A DNA stretch of 40,989 nt from Methanobacteriota archaeon (GTDB taxonomy: Archaea > Halobacteriota > Methanomicrobia > Methanomicrobiales > Methanospirillaceae). The stretch is taken from positions 1 to 40,989 of the forward strand of contig JAKPPV010000035.1 of NCBI GenBank assembly GCA_029547145.1, in the 5' to 3' direction. The translations under genes were made by a program, and so were the position numbers. Below are positions 1 through 8,442 of this stretch, piece by piece. Within the stretch, counting starts at the first letter, position 1. Each line of letters begins with the position of its first letter. The notes beneath the pieces were generated by a model. It was not told the DNA's origin, did not search any database, and saw only the letters and a program-made list of their open reading frames with translations.

Positions 1-140
1 CCGTCGTCTTCCGACGGCCCGGCGTGTACCCGGTCACCCTCACCGTCCGCAACCCGTACGGCTGGTCCTCGATCGCAACGAACGTCACCGTCACCGGGGC
101 GGCGGGTGCCGCCGGACGGGCGATCAGCGTCGTCGGGTAG
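1..140 (+). CDS. C-terminal end of a PKD-domain surface protein (partial)
   Basis: The window opens inside a gene read in the third frame and ending at TAG 138-140. The 45 visible residues contain the typical last strands of a PKD domain: a G-V-Y-P-V-T-L-T-V-R-N stretch followed by I-A-T-N-V-T-V-T. After this comes a short Gly/Ala-rich tail with no membrane helix or sorting motif. PKD domains are Ig-like beta-sandwich modules common in extracellular proteins of methanogens, so this is probably a secreted or surface protein. The rest of the protein lies outside the window. It resembles the repeat units of the large gene at 37140-40322, so the organism carries at least two PKD proteins around this locus. 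Confidence 0.8.
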   Translation, partial: VVFRRPGVYPVTLTVRNPYGWSSIATNVTVTGAAGAAGRAISVVG

Positions 141-148
141 CCCCCACC

Positions 149-154
149 TTTTTT
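149..154 (+). terminator. T-run terminator after the PKD gene
   Basis: Six consecutive T residues start 8 nt after the stop codon of the PKD gene. Archaeal RNA polymerase commonly terminates at such T-runs without needing a hairpin. No clear stem precedes it. Confidence 0.45.
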
Positions 155-391
155 CCGGGCGTCGAGACCGACCTTTTCGACGCGGATCAGCCCGGCGGAT
201 GGGCCGTTCGAAGGTCGGCATCCCTCGTCTTCTGCATGATGCAAAATCAACGGGTGTGGATGTGTTGAAACGGTATCCTGACGTGATCGAATGCTTTTAA
301 TCTGATCCGTGCTCCGCTCGTCCCCACCTGCTCACCCCGGGCTCCAACCCGCACCTGTCGTATCAGCACCACGGGTCTGGGGGGAAACGGT

Positions 392-397
392 AAAAAA
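392..397 (-). terminator. T-run terminator downstream of tRNA-Gly
   Basis: A run of six A on the plus strand (six T on the minus strand) lies about 27 nt past the 3' end of the minus-strand tRNA. It fits an archaeal oligo-T terminator. The remaining sequence between the PKD gene and the tRNA (155-391) shows no plausible gene. Confidence 0.45.
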
Positions 398-423
398 CAG
401 GAAGCCGGAAAACACGTCCTGAA

Positions 424-494
424 TGCGATAGCCGGGATTCGAACCCGAGTTAGAGGCTTGGGAAGCCCCTGTCCTACCACTAGACTACTATCGC
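424..494 (-). tRNA. tRNA-Gly, anticodon CCC
   Basis: Read on the minus strand, this 71-nt stretch folds as a complete cloverleaf. It has a 7-bp acceptor stem (GCGATAG with CTATCGC), a D arm closed by GTC/GAC, and a 5-bp anticodon stem (GGGGC with GCCTC) around the loop TTCCCAA, which places CCC at positions 34-36. The T arm has the loop TTCGAAT, and the discriminator base is A. The 3' CCA is not encoded and must be added after transcription. No intron is present. It decodes GGG glycine codons, which are frequent in this GC-rich sequence. No integrase or attachment-site duplication was seen beside it. Confidence 0.95.
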
Positions 495-549
495 AGCGGT
501 GTTCCACCAATCATTGGTCCGAGTACGATATCAACCTTATCGGCCGGCC

Positions 550-699
550 CTACAGTCTGTCCGCGTACTTCTCCGGGTTCGCGTCGAACGCCTTCTTGCA
601 CCCGGGCGCACAGAAATAGACCTTCTTTCCCCCGTACTCGCTCGTCCACTTCGCCGTCGCCTCATCGACATCCATGTCGCAGATCGGATCGCGTGCCAT
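550..699 (-). CDS. Small YHS-domain protein (49 aa)
   Basis: This short minus-strand gene encodes a stand-alone YHS domain. The diagnostic parts are D-P-I-C-D-M near the N-terminus (C7), Y-G-G-K-K-V-Y-F-C (C30) and C34 four residues later in F-C-A-P-G-C, followed by K-K-A-F-D-A-N-P-E-K-Y. YHS domains are small treble-clef-like modules often found with heavy-metal P-type ATPases, and the Cys residues are likely metal ligands. A purine-rich GGGAGAGAG sits just upstream of the ATG. It lies about 1.4 kb from copA on the same strand, separated by a glycosyltransferase gene and the Pro-rich gene. A metal-binding or metal-handover role is inference; cytoplasmic location follows from the absence of a signal peptide. 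Confidence 0.85.
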   Translation of the reverse strand: MARDPICDMDVDEATAKWTSEYGGKKVYFCAPGCKKAFDANPEKYADRL

Positions 700-748
700 G
701 CTCTCTCCCGACGGACCCTGCCGTCACAACGCATCGCATCCCTCGGAG

Positions 749-754
749 AAAAAA
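749..754 (-). terminator. T-run terminator after the GT2 gene
   Basis: Six A on the plus strand give six T on the minus strand, 9 nt beyond the stop codon of the glycosyltransferase gene at 763. It lies 50 nt upstream of the YHS start, so the YHS gene may be reached only by read-through or have its own weak promoter. Confidence 0.4.
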
Positions 755-762
755 GGTGCGGT

Positions 763-1530
763 TCAGGAGCGCTGGTACTTCCGGATCAGGGACAGGGAGC
801 TCGAGAGGAGGGAGCTCGTGACGAGGAGCATGCCTGCCACCGCGAGGGCGGCACCGGTGACGAGCCCCTCCGCATGGAGGAGTGCCGTCGAGTTGAACGA
901 GGAGAGGGACCAGCCTGCCGCTCCGACACCGATGGAGAGGAAGACCGACCCGTACACGGCAGAGGCGGCCCGGGGCTGGGTGAACGTGACGAGCCCGAGC
1001 AGGGCCGAGGTGAGGGTCGGCGTGGCAGGAACGGCCGTCCCCTCCTCCGGGATCCGAAGTCTCCGGACCCGCAGCCCCTCCGCCGCGGCGAGTGCGATCA
1101 TCCCTTCGGGACCGGAAAGGTCACTTCCACGGGCAAATGCGCGGGCGATCGCGCGACGGTCGAGCACGAGCAGGCCGACAGGGCCCTCGCTGCTCTCTCC
1201 GACCACCAGGTCGGCCGTTCCATCCCGCACGGGGCCGGTGAGGCGGTCGATGCACTCCTGCCGGCAGAGCTGATCATCGAAGAGGACCACGAGGTGATCG
1301 GCGCCGGTCCTCGTCGCGTAGGCGACCGCCTCCTGCAGACCGTCACAGTACTCGGCCGACGGGGCACGCGTCACGAGGGGCGTTCCGGTGCAGGTGACGA
1401 TCTCGGCCGTCCGGTCGGTCGATCCCTCGTCGATCACGACCACCGCATCGGCCGCCTGCCGGGCCCGCATGATCAGCGACCCGATCACAAGCTCGGCGTT
1501 GCGACATGGCAATGCGATCAGCCCGCTCAT
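763..1530 (-). CDS. Degenerate GT2-type glycosyltransferase with C-terminal membrane helices
   Basis: The 255-residue protein begins like a family 2 glycosyltransferase: I-A-L-P-C-R-N-A-E, then V-V-V-I-D-E-G-S-T-D-R-T, the usual nucleotide-sugar binding strand in which D-D-G-S is more common than D-E-G-S. The DXD-like site is V-V-L-F-D-D-Q around residue 85. The acceptor half is short and the C-terminus carries two hydrophobic segments (about residues 190-210 and 225-250), suggesting membrane anchoring like dolichyl-phosphate sugar synthases. ATG 1530 is preferred over GTG 1536 because a GGGAG lies about 9 nt upstream of it. The shortened catalytic region leaves open whether it is an active transferase; a lipid-linked sugar synthesis role is inference. 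Confidence 0.65.
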   Translation of the reverse strand: MSGLIALPCRNAELVIGSLIMRARQAADAVVVIDEGSTDRTAEIVTCTGTPLVTRAPSAEYCDGLQEAVAYATRTGADHLVVLFDDQLCRQECIDRLTGPVRDGTADLVVGESSEGPVGLLVLDRRAIARAFARGSDLSGPEGMIALAAAEGLRVRRLRIPEEGTAVPATPTLTSALLGLVTFTQPRAASAVYGSVFLSIGVGAAGWSLSSFNSTALLHAEGLVTGAALAVAGMLLVTSSLLSSSLSLIRKYQRS

Positions 1531-1616
1531 GCACACCGCTCCCGTTCAGAAGAGGGCTTCAACAACCAGGACCACATCCTGCAGCGAGACACCCTGGACC
1601 GCTGCAAATCCGTTCC

Positions 1617-1628
1617 AATTTTATATCA
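1617..1628 (-). promoter_or_regulatory. TATA-like promoter for the GT2 gene
   Basis: The minus strand reads GATATAAAATTG here, the clearest AT-rich box in a very GC-rich stretch. It would place transcription start near 1595 and leave an untranslated leader of about 65 nt before the GT2 start. That leader contains a 16-codon ORF (1577-1527) whose stop overlaps the GT2 ATG as ATGA. No separate promoter was seen for the Pro-rich gene, which is coupled to copA. Confidence 0.5.
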
Positions 1629-1657
1629 GCTCTTGGGAGATATGAGTCTGTCTCTTT

Positions 1658-2140
1658 TTACCGGCGGCGGTGCAGCAGGAGAAATGCGGCTCCAAGAGCC
1701 GTAAAAAATGTAATGGACGTTGTAGAGCCGGCCCTTCTGTATGTCTCCGTCACGATCGGAGGGATCGGCGTTGCCGTCGTCCTGGTCGTCTCGAGGGACG
1801 GCGTGGTGGGGAGGGGGATGTAGGTGAAGGTGAGCGTCACCCGTGTCCCGGTCGGCTCCGGCGACGGCGGGGGAGGCGGAGGCACGGGGGTGGGGGTGGG
1901 CGGGCGCGGTGTCTCCCGCACGGTCGGCCAGGGTGTCGCGTCGCGGGGGTGCCCCTCCCCGCTGGCCGGTTCCACCGGGGCGACGGGGACGGGGGGCGGG
2001 ACCGTGCTGATGACCGGCACCCAGGCCGTCGGCCGGGCCGGCACCTGCCCCGCCACGGGCAGGACGAAGAGGCCTGCCACGAGCAGGAGGACGAGCAGCG
2101 GGGTCCAGTTCGCCCGGCGACCTCCCGTCGTTCCGGGCAT
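1658..2140 (-). CDS. Pro-rich secreted, C-terminally membrane-anchored protein coupled to copA
   Basis: I do not recognise a family for this 160-residue protein. It has an N-terminal signal-like helix (residues 13-30, L-L-V-L-L-L-V-A-G-L-F-V-L-P-V-A-G). A long Pro/Thr linker follows (residues 35-135, including runs of Pro around 85-95), and the protein ends in a C-terminal hydrophobic helix (about 141-157) before three Arg residues. The C-terminal helix plus Arg tail resembles a surface anchor or sorting signal, but no PGF or PEF motif is visible. The start ATG shares one base with the TGA stop of copA (TGATG), so translation is probably coupled and stoichiometry linked to the copper pump. 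It probably lies outside the membrane as a rigid stalk; a copper link is inference from position, and no Cys, His or Met cluster supports metal binding. Confidence 0.7.
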   Translation of the reverse strand: MPGTTGGRRANWTPLLVLLLVAGLFVLPVAGQVPARPTAWVPVISTVPPPVPVAPVEPASGEGHPRDATPWPTVRETPRPPTPTPVPPPPPPSPEPTGTRVTLTFTYIPLPTTPSLETTRTTATPIPPIVTETYRRAGSTTSITFFTALGAAFLLLHRRR

Positions 2141-4593
2141 CAGCCCCGCCCTCCCTCCCGCCCCTCCCGCTGCACCCGCGGGGTCCAGTTCCGCAGGAGG
2201 AGCGAGAGCGAGACGACCGTGACCGACGAGAGGGCCATCGCTCCCGCCGCCCACTCGGGCCGGAAGACGATCCCGGTGAACGGGTAGATCAGGCCGGCGC
2301 CGACCGGGATCAGGGCGGTGTTGTAGAAGAAGGCCCAGAAGATGTTCTGCCGGACCCGGGCCATCACCTTCCTCCCGAGTTCGATGGCGGCGACGGCGTC
2401 CAGGAGGTCCGACCGGATCAGCACGACATCCCCCGACTCGATCGCCACGTCGGTCCCGGACCCGATCGCGATCCCGAGGTCGGCCGTCGCGAGCGCGGGC
2501 GCGTCGTTGATGCCGTCTCCGACGAAGGCGACCCGCTCGCCGCTCGCCTGGAGTCGGCGGACCTCTTCGGCCTTCTCCCCCGGCAGGACCCCGGCCAGCA
2601 CCCGGTCGATCCCGACCCGGGCGGCGATCGCCTCGGCCGTCCTCCGGTTGTCGCCCGTGATCATGGCGACGGAGAGGCCCATCTCCCTCAGGGCCTGGAT
2701 CGCACGGGGCGTCGTCTCCTTGACCGGGTCGGCGATCGCGATCAGCCCGGCGGGTTGGGAGTCGACCCCGACGCAGACCACGGTCCTGCCCTGCTCCTCC
2801 CAGTCCCGTGCCGCCCGGAGGGCCTCCTGCGGGAGCTCGATCCCCTCTTTCGCGAGCAGAGCGGGAGAGCCGACCAGGACCTCCTGGCCGCCGACCCGCC
2901 CGCGCACCCCCCGTCCCGCCAGGGTGTCGAACGTCTCGGCGGACCCGACGGGCACCCCCTCCGCGCCTGCCGCATCCACGATCGCCAGTGCGAGCGGGTG
3001 TTGCGAGTTCGCCTCGACGGCGGCGGCAGCGCCCAGGAGTCTTTCGCGGTCGAGGGCGAGGGGGAGCACGTCGGTCACCGCGGGGTTCCCCCGTGTGAGC
3101 GTGCCGGTCTTGTCGAACGCGACGAGGGTCACCCGCTCTGCGTTCTCGAGCGCCTCGCCGCTCCGGACCAGGATGCCGAGCTCGGCCCCGCGCCCGACGC
3201 CGACCATGACCGCCGTCGGTGTCGCGAGTCCGAGGGCACAGGGGCAGGCGACCACGAGCACCGAGATGAGTGCGGTGAGGGCGAAGAGCAGGGACGCCCC
3301 GAGCAGGAAGTACCACGCGACGAACGCCCCGATCGCGACCACCAGCTCGACCGGGATGAACCAGGCGACCGCCCGGTCCGCGACCCGCTGGACGGGCGGG
3401 CGCGACCCCTGCGCCTGCTCGACCAGGGCGACGATTTGGGCGAGCACGGTCTCGCGCCCGACCCGCTCGGCCCTGAACCGGAGGACCGAGTTCTGGTTGA
3501 TCGTCCCGCCGATCACGCGGTCCCCGGCCCGTTTCGCGACAGGGACCGGTTCGCCGGTGATCATCGACTCGTCCACGAAGCCCTCCCCCTCCTCGACCGT
3601 GCCGTCGACCGGTACCCGCTCGCCCGGCCGGACCAGCACCAGGTCGCCGGGGACGACATCCTCGACCCGTACCTCGGACTCGCCCTCCTCCCGGAGCACG
3701 GTCGCGGTCGGCGGTGCGAGGTCCATGAGGGCCCGGATCGCCTGCCCCGTCCGGCCCTTCGCCCGGGCCTCGAGGTACCGCCCGAGCGTCAGGAACGCGG
3801 CGAGCATCACCGCCGTCTCGTAGAACATGTAGTCGTGGGAGAGGACGATCCCCAGGGTGCCCATCAGCGAGGCGACGTACGCGACCCCGATCCCCATCGC
3901 GTACATCACGTCCATGGAGAGGGTCCGGTTCCTCAGGCCGATCCCGGCCGCACGGAAGATCGGCGCGGCGACGTAGAGGAAGGCAGGCGTCGCGATCGCC
4001 AGGTGAAGCCAGGAGAGGAGTGGCATCGGGATCCCGGTGGAGAGCCACATCGAGAGCATCAGCGGGATGGAGACCCCGAACCCGACGAGTATCCGCCGGC
4101 GCCTGTCGGCCAGGTCCGCCTCGAGCGCCGCCCGCTCCGCCTCGTCGTTCTGCTCGCCCTCGAGCCCCAGGTAGTGGTACCCCGCCGCCTCGATCGCGTC
4201 CCCGAGGTCCCGGACCTGGACGAGCGACGGGTTGAAGGTCACCCGGGCGCGCTCGGTCGCCAGGTTGACCTGCGCCTCCACCACGCCGGGTATCGACCGC
4301 AACGCCTCCTCGATCGTGCGTGCGCAGACGGCGCAGACCATGCCTCCGACCCGGAGGGTCGCGGTGGCGTGGACGACCCCGTACCCCGCGTCGGTGATGG
4401 CGCTCTCGAGCGCGGCGATGTCGGTCCGTGCCGGGTCGTACTCGACCTCCGCCGTGTTCGCCGCGAGGTTGACGCGGGCCGAGCGGACCGCCGGGTTGCG
4501 TCTCAGCGCCTCCTCCACCACCAGAGAGCACGACGCGCAGTGCATCCCCGAGACCCGGAGTTCGGCACGGCGGGTTCCTTCCTCCGGTTCCAT
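2140..4593 (-). CDS. copA: Copper(I)-exporting P1B-type ATPase CopA
   Basis: This 817-residue pump exports monovalent copper across the cytoplasmic membrane using ATP. Two heavy-metal-associated domains open the protein, with G-M-H-C-A-S-C (C19, C22) and G-M-V-C-A-V-C (C87, C90). The actuator motif T-G-E is at 346-348, the membrane metal site C-P-C at 450-452, and the phosphorylated Asp of D-K-T-G-T at 494. The H-P motif is near 532 and G-D-G-I-N-D is at 692-697. Y-N in the seventh helix (757-758) and M-x-x-S-S in the eighth (786-790) are the signature of the Cu(I)-specific subclass. All catalytic residues are present, so it should be active. It follows manC by 32 nt but has its own TATA box, which suggests independent copper control. 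The downstream Pro-rich gene overlaps its stop. Confidence 0.96.
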   Translation of the reverse strand: MEPEEGTRRAELRVSGMHCASCSLVVEEALRRNPAVRSARVNLAANTAEVEYDPARTDIAALESAITDAGYGVVHATATLRVGGMVCAVCARTIEEALRSIPGVVEAQVNLATERARVTFNPSLVQVRDLGDAIEAAGYHYLGLEGEQNDEAERAALEADLADRRRRILVGFGVSIPLMLSMWLSTGIPMPLLSWLHLAIATPAFLYVAAPIFRAAGIGLRNRTLSMDVMYAMGIGVAYVASLMGTLGIVLSHDYMFYETAVMLAAFLTLGRYLEARAKGRTGQAIRALMDLAPPTATVLREEGESEVRVEDVVPGDLVLVRPGERVPVDGTVEEGEGFVDESMITGEPVPVAKRAGDRVIGGTINQNSVLRFRAERVGRETVLAQIVALVEQAQGSRPPVQRVADRAVAWFIPVELVVAIGAFVAWYFLLGASLLFALTALISVLVVACPCALGLATPTAVMVGVGRGAELGILVRSGEALENAERVTLVAFDKTGTLTRGNPAVTDVLPLALDRERLLGAAAAVEANSQHPLALAIVDAAGAEGVPVGSAETFDTLAGRGVRGRVGGQEVLVGSPALLAKEGIELPQEALRAARDWEEQGRTVVCVGVDSQPAGLIAIADPVKETTPRAIQALREMGLSVAMITGDNRRTAEAIAARVGIDRVLAGVLPGEKAEEVRRLQASGERVAFVGDGINDAPALATADLGIAIGSGTDVAIESGDVVLIRSDLLDAVAAIELGRKVMARVRQNIFWAFFYNTALIPVGAGLIYPFTGIVFRPEWAAGAMALSSVTVVSLSLLLRNWTPRVQREGREGGRG

Positions 4594-4616
4594 GGACCTG
4601 CCCTCGACGCCCCGAC

Positions 4617-4626
4617 GGATATACCC
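4617..4626 (-). promoter_or_regulatory. TATA box for a leaderless copA transcript
   Basis: GGGTATATCC on the minus strand is centred about 28 nt before the copA ATG, the spacing expected if transcription starts at or next to the start codon. It overlaps the stop codon of manC. There is no Shine-Dalgarno sequence immediately before the copA ATG, which agrees with a leaderless mRNA. Confidence 0.6.
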
Positions 4627-5975
4627 TACGCCCGCCCGAACTCGTCTTCGAACCGGACGATGTCGTCCTCCTCCAGGTACTCGCCGATCTGGACCTCGAT
4701 CACCTCGAGCGGGATCCGCCCGGGGTTGCCCAACCGGTGCCGCTGTCCCGTCTTGACGAATGTGGACTCTCCCTTCGCGAGCAGCCGGACCGCACCATCG
4801 ATCTCGACCTCGGCGGTGCCCGAGACCACGATCCAGTGCTCGGAGCGGTGATGGTGGAGCTGGAGGGAGAGGCGCCGCCCGGGCCGGACCGTCACCCGCT
4901 TGATCTTGTAGGCCCCGTTCGCCTCCAGGACCTTGTACGAACCCCAGGGGCGGTGTTCTTCGCGGTGGTGGACGACCACGGGGTCGCCGGCATCCTTCAG
5001 CCTGGCGACGAGCTCCCGGACCCGGCCCGTCCCCGTCTTCGCCGCCACCAGGAGGGCGTCGTCGGTGTCCACGACGACCAGGTCGTCGACCCCGATCAGC
5101 CCGACCCGCTTACCGTCCGCCCGGACGTAGTTGCCGTGTGCATCGATGAAGACCGCCTCGCCGGCGTTCCCGTCTACGTCCACGCGCTTCTCGGCCTCTG
5201 CGAGCGCCGTAAAGTCTCCCAGGTCCGACCACTCGGCGTGGAGCGGCACGACCGCCACCCGGTCCGAGTGCTCGAGCAGGCCGTAGTCGATCGAGATCGA
5301 CGGCATCGGACCGTAGTCCGGCGGCAGGCTTGCCACGCCGGACGCCACCTCCGGCTGGTGGCGTGCGAGCTCCTCGAAGAAGACGCCGGTGGAGAGGAGG
5401 AACATCCCCGAGTTCCAGAGGTAGCCGTCCCGGACGTACCCCTCTGCCGTCGCCCGGTCCGGTTTCTCGACGAACGCGTCGACCTCGAACCCCCCGTCGA
5501 GAGGCGCACCCGGCCGGATGTACCCGTAGCCCGTATGGGGCGAGACCGGCGTGATGCCGAAGGTGACCAGCCGTTCCCGCGCCAGCGGCTCCGCCGCACG
5601 GATCGCCGGGAGGGCCGAGTCCGCGAGGAGGTGGTCGCTCGGGAAGACGGCGGCGGTCGCCTCGCCGTCCGCCTCCCGGAGGGCGGCCATCGCCCAGGCG
5701 ATCGCGGGCAGGGTGTTGCGCCCCTCGGGCTCGGCGAGGATGTGGGTGTCGTCGCACCTCCCCCCGAGGGCCTCGACCTGGTCGCGGATCAGGTAGCGGT
5801 GCGCACGGTTCGTGACCACCCAGACCCCCCCGGCGCCGGCGATCGTCCGGGCCCGCAGCCAGGTCCGCTGGAAGAGCGACCGGTCCCCGACCGGGAGGAA
5901 CTGCTTCGGATACTGCTCCCGCGAGAGCGGCCAGAGCCTGGTCCCCGAGCCGCCGGCCAGGATGATGCACTGCAT
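4626..5975 (-). CDS. manC: Mannose-1-phosphate guanylyltransferase / mannose-6-phosphate isomerase
   Basis: The 449-residue protein makes GDP-mannose from mannose-1-phosphate and GTP and probably isomerises fructose-6-P to mannose-6-P. The N-terminal nucleotidyltransferase has the pyrophosphorylase signature [12 protein letters not shown] (8-19), F-L-P-V-G-D (26-31) and a F-V-E-K-P motif. The C-terminal part (about 330-449) is a cupin-type isomerase domain with [14 protein letters not shown] and the closing E-D-D-I-V-R-F-E-D. Length and order match type II ManC/AlgA enzymes. It is cytoplasmic. The start follows the flippase-like gene by 25 nt and is preceded by GGGG, so the two are probably co-transcribed. 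GDP-mannose feeds protein or lipid glycosylation, for which the neighbouring flippase-like protein is a plausible partner. Confidence 0.93.
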   Translation of the reverse strand: MQCIILAGGSGTRLWPLSREQYPKQFLPVGDRSLFQRTWLRARTIAGAGGVWVVTNRAHRYLIRDQVEALGGRCDDTHILAEPEGRNTLPAIAWAMAALREADGEATAAVFPSDHLLADSALPAIRAAEPLARERLVTFGITPVSPHTGYGYIRPGAPLDGGFEVDAFVEKPDRATAEGYVRDGYLWNSGMFLLSTGVFFEELARHQPEVASGVASLPPDYGPMPSISIDYGLLEHSDRVAVVPLHAEWSDLGDFTALAEAEKRVDVDGNAGEAVFIDAHGNYVRADGKRVGLIGVDDLVVVDTDDALLVAAKTGTGRVRELVARLKDAGDPVVVHHREEHRPWGSYKVLEANGAYKIKRVTVRPGRRLSLQLHHHRSEHWIVVSGTAEVEIDGAVRLLAKGESTFVKTGQRHRLGNPGRIPLEVIEVQIGEYLEEDDIVRFEDEFGRA

Positions 5976-6000
5976 GCATCCCCGTTGGCCGCCGGGGAGG

Positions 6001-7038
6001 TTAAGGTTCGCGTCCGCGACGACGCCGCCCCGCCTCCCGGCGGAGGATCGCGAGCCCGGCGCCGAGGCCCAGCAGGATGTTGAGGTGATAGACGATCAGG
6101 CGCCAGAGGACGATCATCACCCCGAGGGCCGAGGACGGGACGAAGAGCCCGTACAGGGACGCGGCCGACGCCTCGGCGATCCCCGCCCCGCCCGGCGTGA
6201 ACGGCAGGAGCGCGATCACGTTGACGAGGACCTGGGAGAGGAGCGACTCGATCCAGGACGGGGGGAGTCCGAGCGCGAGCAGGACGAACGAGGCGACCAG
6301 GAAGTCGAGGACCCAGTACCCGGCCGAACAGGCGAGGGCGAGGGCGAGGTACGGCCACCCCCCGCCCGCGAACCGCCGGACCGAGGCGTGGAAGTGGTCC
6401 ACCTCGCGGTCGATCCGCCCCTCGACCTCCCGGAGCCGGCGGGCGGCTCCACCGGTAACAACGCGCTGGAGCCCGCCGACGGTCGCACGGAGCAGGCGCT
6501 TGACCCCGCGCGGCGACCGGACGGCGAGCAGAAAGAGCCCGAAGAGCCCCAGGACGACGAGGGCGGTTGCGGGCACGAGCGGACCCGCGTCCACCCCGAG
6601 TTCCTCGAGCTGCCGCCCGAGCAGGACGACCGCGAGCGCGATGGCGACGAGGAGGAGGAAGAGGTCCAGCAGGCGCTCGGTGACGACCACGGCGGTCGCG
6701 TCACCCGGGCGGAGCCCGGCCCGGTAGAGCTCGTGGACCCGGACCGGTTCGCCGCCGGCCGACGAGGGCGTGACGGCCGCTGCGAGCACGTTCGCGAGCA
6801 CGATCCGCCCGCATGCCCGGCACGGGACCCGGTAGCCGAGCCCCTGCGAGAGGAGCCGGAGGCGCCCGGTCCAGCAGGCCAGCGCGACGGCGTGCGAGAG
6901 GAGGGCGACCCCCAGCCAGCGCCGGTCCAGCCGTTCGAGCACGGAAAAGGTCGCCTCGTCCACCGTGATGGCGAGGACGGTGCAGAGGACGAGGGCCGAG
7001 AGCGAGACCGCAATAAGGAGCCAGCCCCTCCGCCGCAT
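6001..7038 (-). CDS. Flippase-like (UPF0104 / LPG synthase transmembrane) integral membrane protein
   Basis: The 345-residue protein is mostly hydrophobic, with about eight membrane helices, and matches the archaeal flippase-like family related to the membrane half of lysylphosphatidylglycerol synthase. Recognisable features are T-P-S-S-A-G-G-E-P-V-R near residue 90, a T-E-R-L-L-D-L segment near 120, a soluble loop around 190-220, and L-P-F-T-P-G-G-A-G-I-A-E-A near 290, which is the family hallmark. The exact substrate is unknown; lipid-linked sugars are a common proposal. ATG 7038 starts one base after the stop of the DUF357 gene. A longer reading frame to 7101 would run into that gene and is not credible. 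Co-transcription with manC suggests a role in moving a mannose-containing lipid, but this is inference. Confidence 0.8.
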   Translation of the reverse strand: MRRRGWLLIAVSLSALVLCTVLAITVDEATFSVLERLDRRWLGVALLSHAVALACWTGRLRLLSQGLGYRVPCRACGRIVLANVLAAAVTPSSAGGEPVRVHELYRAGLRPGDATAVVVTERLLDLFLLLVAIALAVVLLGRQLEELGVDAGPLVPATALVVLGLFGLFLLAVRSPRGVKRLLRATVGGLQRVVTGGAARRLREVEGRIDREVDHFHASVRRFAGGGWPYLALALACSAGYWVLDFLVASFVLLALGLPPSWIESLLSQVLVNVIALLPFTPGGAGIAEASAASLYGLFVPSSALGVMIVLWRLIVYHLNILLGLGAGLAILRREAGRRRRGREP

Positions 7039-7039
7039 C

Positions 7040-7603
7040 CTACACCGCGAAGAGGGAACGGTCCCGGACGATCGCGACGAGCCCGGCCCGGACCCCGGCA
7101 TCGATCCAGCCGTGGCCGTAGGAGAGGAGCGCGAGCGCCGTCTCCCGGTCCCGGTCCATCCAGGCCCTCCCGAGGCCCGAGCAGCAGGCCGCGACCCGGA
7201 GGACTGCGACGGCGGCCTGCCGGGCCGGGCTCGCCGGGTCGGGGGCCGGCCGCGCCGCCGCGACCGCCCCCTCGAGCATCACCGCGTACCGCCCGGTCTT
7301 CTCCTCAAGGTGGCCGGCCCGTCCTTCCGGAACCGTCCCGGCCGGGAACGCGCACCCGTCCCGTCTGCACGACGCCAGCCCGAGCGCAGAGGCGGCGTCG
7401 AGCCACCCGGTGGCGTACGCCACCGAGGCGAGCGCATTCACCGGGTCGGCCCGCCCGGCGAAGGTCGCGGCGTCGGCCCGGTACGCACGTGCCATCTCCA
7501 GGCAGTCCTCGGCCACCGGGCGGAGGAGGGTCCCGGCGGGGGGCGTCGGTACGGCGCCGGAGAGCCGGCGGTCGAGCTGTGCGAGGGCGTCCGCGAGCGT
7601 CAT
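7040..7603 (-). CDS. DUF357-family protein
   Basis: This 187-residue soluble protein matches the archaeal DUF357 family by its first half: an N-terminal amphipathic helix, then [13 protein letters not shown] and [19 protein letters not shown]. The second half repeats a similar pattern ([14 protein letters not shown]), suggesting an internal duplication of helical hairpins. Four Cys residues occur: two in C-R-R-D-G-C (about 109-114) and a C-C pair near 156. No enzymatic motif is visible and the function is unknown. The start ATG overlaps the TGA of dph5 by four bases, and this gene pairing is common in archaea. The longer reading frame to 7927 lies inside dph5 and is rejected. Confidence 0.8.
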   Translation of the reverse strand: MTLADALAQLDRRLSGAVPTPPAGTLLRPVAEDCLEMARAYRADAATFAGRADPVNALASVAYATGWLDAASALGLASCRRDGCAFPAGTVPEGRAGHLEEKTGRYAVMLEGAVAAARPAPDPASPARQAAVAVLRVAACCSGLGRAWMDRDRETALALLSYGHGWIDAGVRAGLVAIVRDRSLFAV

Positions 7604-8349
7604 GGCCGGGCGAAGGCGTTCAGGTACTCCTCCTCCATCGGGTGGAGCGGCCCGGGGACGACCAGCACGTGGAGCGGTCCGCCGAAGTCGACGGACCGGA
7701 GTTCGTCCGCCGTTCCGGCGGCGACCAGGGGGGCGGGTGACCCGGCACGCGCGATGCCGATGTAGCGGTCGATCGCAAAGCCGAGGGAGGCGGAGAGGTC
7801 CTCGAGCAGGTCGATCGCCTCGGGGATCCGCATATACCGGTCCTGCTGGATGTCCAGGTAGACGAGCGTGTGGAGGCCCGCCGCCAGGTTCTGCCGGACC
7901 ACCTCCGCCGGGGTGGACGGGTTCCATCTGCCCTGCGGAAACGGGAGCGAGCAGGAGCGGCCGAACCGGTAGTTCTGGAGGCCGGAGAGGCCCGCCACCG
8001 CCGTCGCGATCGAGGCGCCGTGGACGATCCCGGTCGGGATGCCCCGTTCCCGTGCCCGGAGCCGGAGATCGATGTGCGTGGTCGAGACCATCGGGTCACC
8101 GGGGACGCAGAAGGCGACCGAACCGTCGCGTGCCGCCCCGAGGAGGGCGTCCGGGCGCTGCTCCACGTCCTCCCGTCCCAGCACGGTCACCTCGCGGCCC
8201 CACGCCTCCTCCATCGCCGCGTGGTCGGTCCCCATCAGGACCGAGGTGTAGCCCTCCAGGAAGACCCGGTCCGCCTCCGCGATCACGCGCCGGCCCCGGA
8301 GCGAGACATCCTCGAGGTCCCAGAGCCCGAGCCCGACGAACCAGAGCAT
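7600..8349 (-). CDS. dph5: Diphthine synthase
   Basis: The 249-residue enzyme methylates the modified histidine of elongation factor 2 with S-adenosylmethionine during diphthamide synthesis, an archaeal and eukaryotic pathway. The N-terminus [11 protein letters not shown] is the standard opening of this tetrapyrrole-methylase-like family. [12 protein letters not shown] and the segment [20 protein letters not shown] contain the cofactor-binding turns. Y-L-D-I-Q and a closing [12 protein letters not shown] are also typical. Length matches the family. The start is directly abutted by the stop of a 14-codon leader ORF. It heads a minus-strand gene run with DUF357, the flippase-like protein and manC. 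Confidence 0.95.
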   Translation of the reverse strand: MLWFVGLGLWDLEDVSLRGRRVIAEADRVFLEGYTSVLMGTDHAAMEEAWGREVTVLGREDVEQRPDALLGAARDGSVAFCVPGDPMVSTTHIDLRLRARERGIPTGIVHGASIATAVAGLSGLQNYRFGRSCSLPFPQGRWNPSTPAEVVRQNLAAGLHTLVYLDIQQDRYMRIPEAIDLLEDLSASLGFAIDRYIGIARAGSPAPLVAAGTADELRSVDFGGPLHVLVVPGPLHPMEEEYLNAFARP

Positions 8350-8394
8350 TCAGGCCCCCTCCGTCGTCTCCGGGCAGACCCGGTTGGTGTTCAT
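8350..8394 (-). CDS. 14-codon leader ORF before dph5
   Basis: An ATG at 8394 opens an ORF of 14 codons (M-N-T-N-R-V-C-P-E-T-T-E-G-A) whose TGA directly abuts the dph5 ATG with no base between them. The ATG lies about 29 nt after the centre of a TATA-like box, the position for a leaderless start, whereas dph5 itself has no separate Shine-Dalgarno apart from the GGAGGGGGC inside this ORF. It may be translated and couple or regulate dph5, or it may be chance. No known peptide is recognised. Confidence 0.3.
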   Translation of the reverse strand: MNTNRVCPETTEGA

Positions 8395-8417
8395 CCGCCG
8401 AAGCTCTTGGGGGCGGG

Positions 8418-8428
8418 AACAATAAGGG
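8418..8428 (-). promoter_or_regulatory. TATA-like promoter for the dph5 gene run
   Basis: The minus strand reads CCCTTATTGTT, the only AT-rich stretch in the 93-bp gap between feoB and dph5. Its centre is about 29 nt from the leader ATG at 8394 and about 74 nt from the dph5 start. Confidence 0.4.
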
Positions 8429-8442
8429 CTTTGGTGGCGGGG

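Noticed and set aside
424-494. tRNA-Gly as an integration site
   Set aside because: No integrase, no duplicated tRNA end and no mobile-element genes were seen on either side.
1527-1577. A 16-codon ORF overlapping the GT2 start as ATGA
   Set aside because: No ribosome-binding site or leaderless position supports its start, so it is noted only as part of the GT2 leader.
1658-4531. A 957-codon minus-strand frame across copA
   Set aside because: Only its last 160 codons look like protein (the Pro-rich gene). The rest is Arg/Gly/Pro-rich shadow of the well-supported copA frame.
2755-4851. A 698-codon plus-strand frame opposite copA
   Set aside because: It is a GC-driven antisense shadow with low-complexity charged sequence and no start signal.
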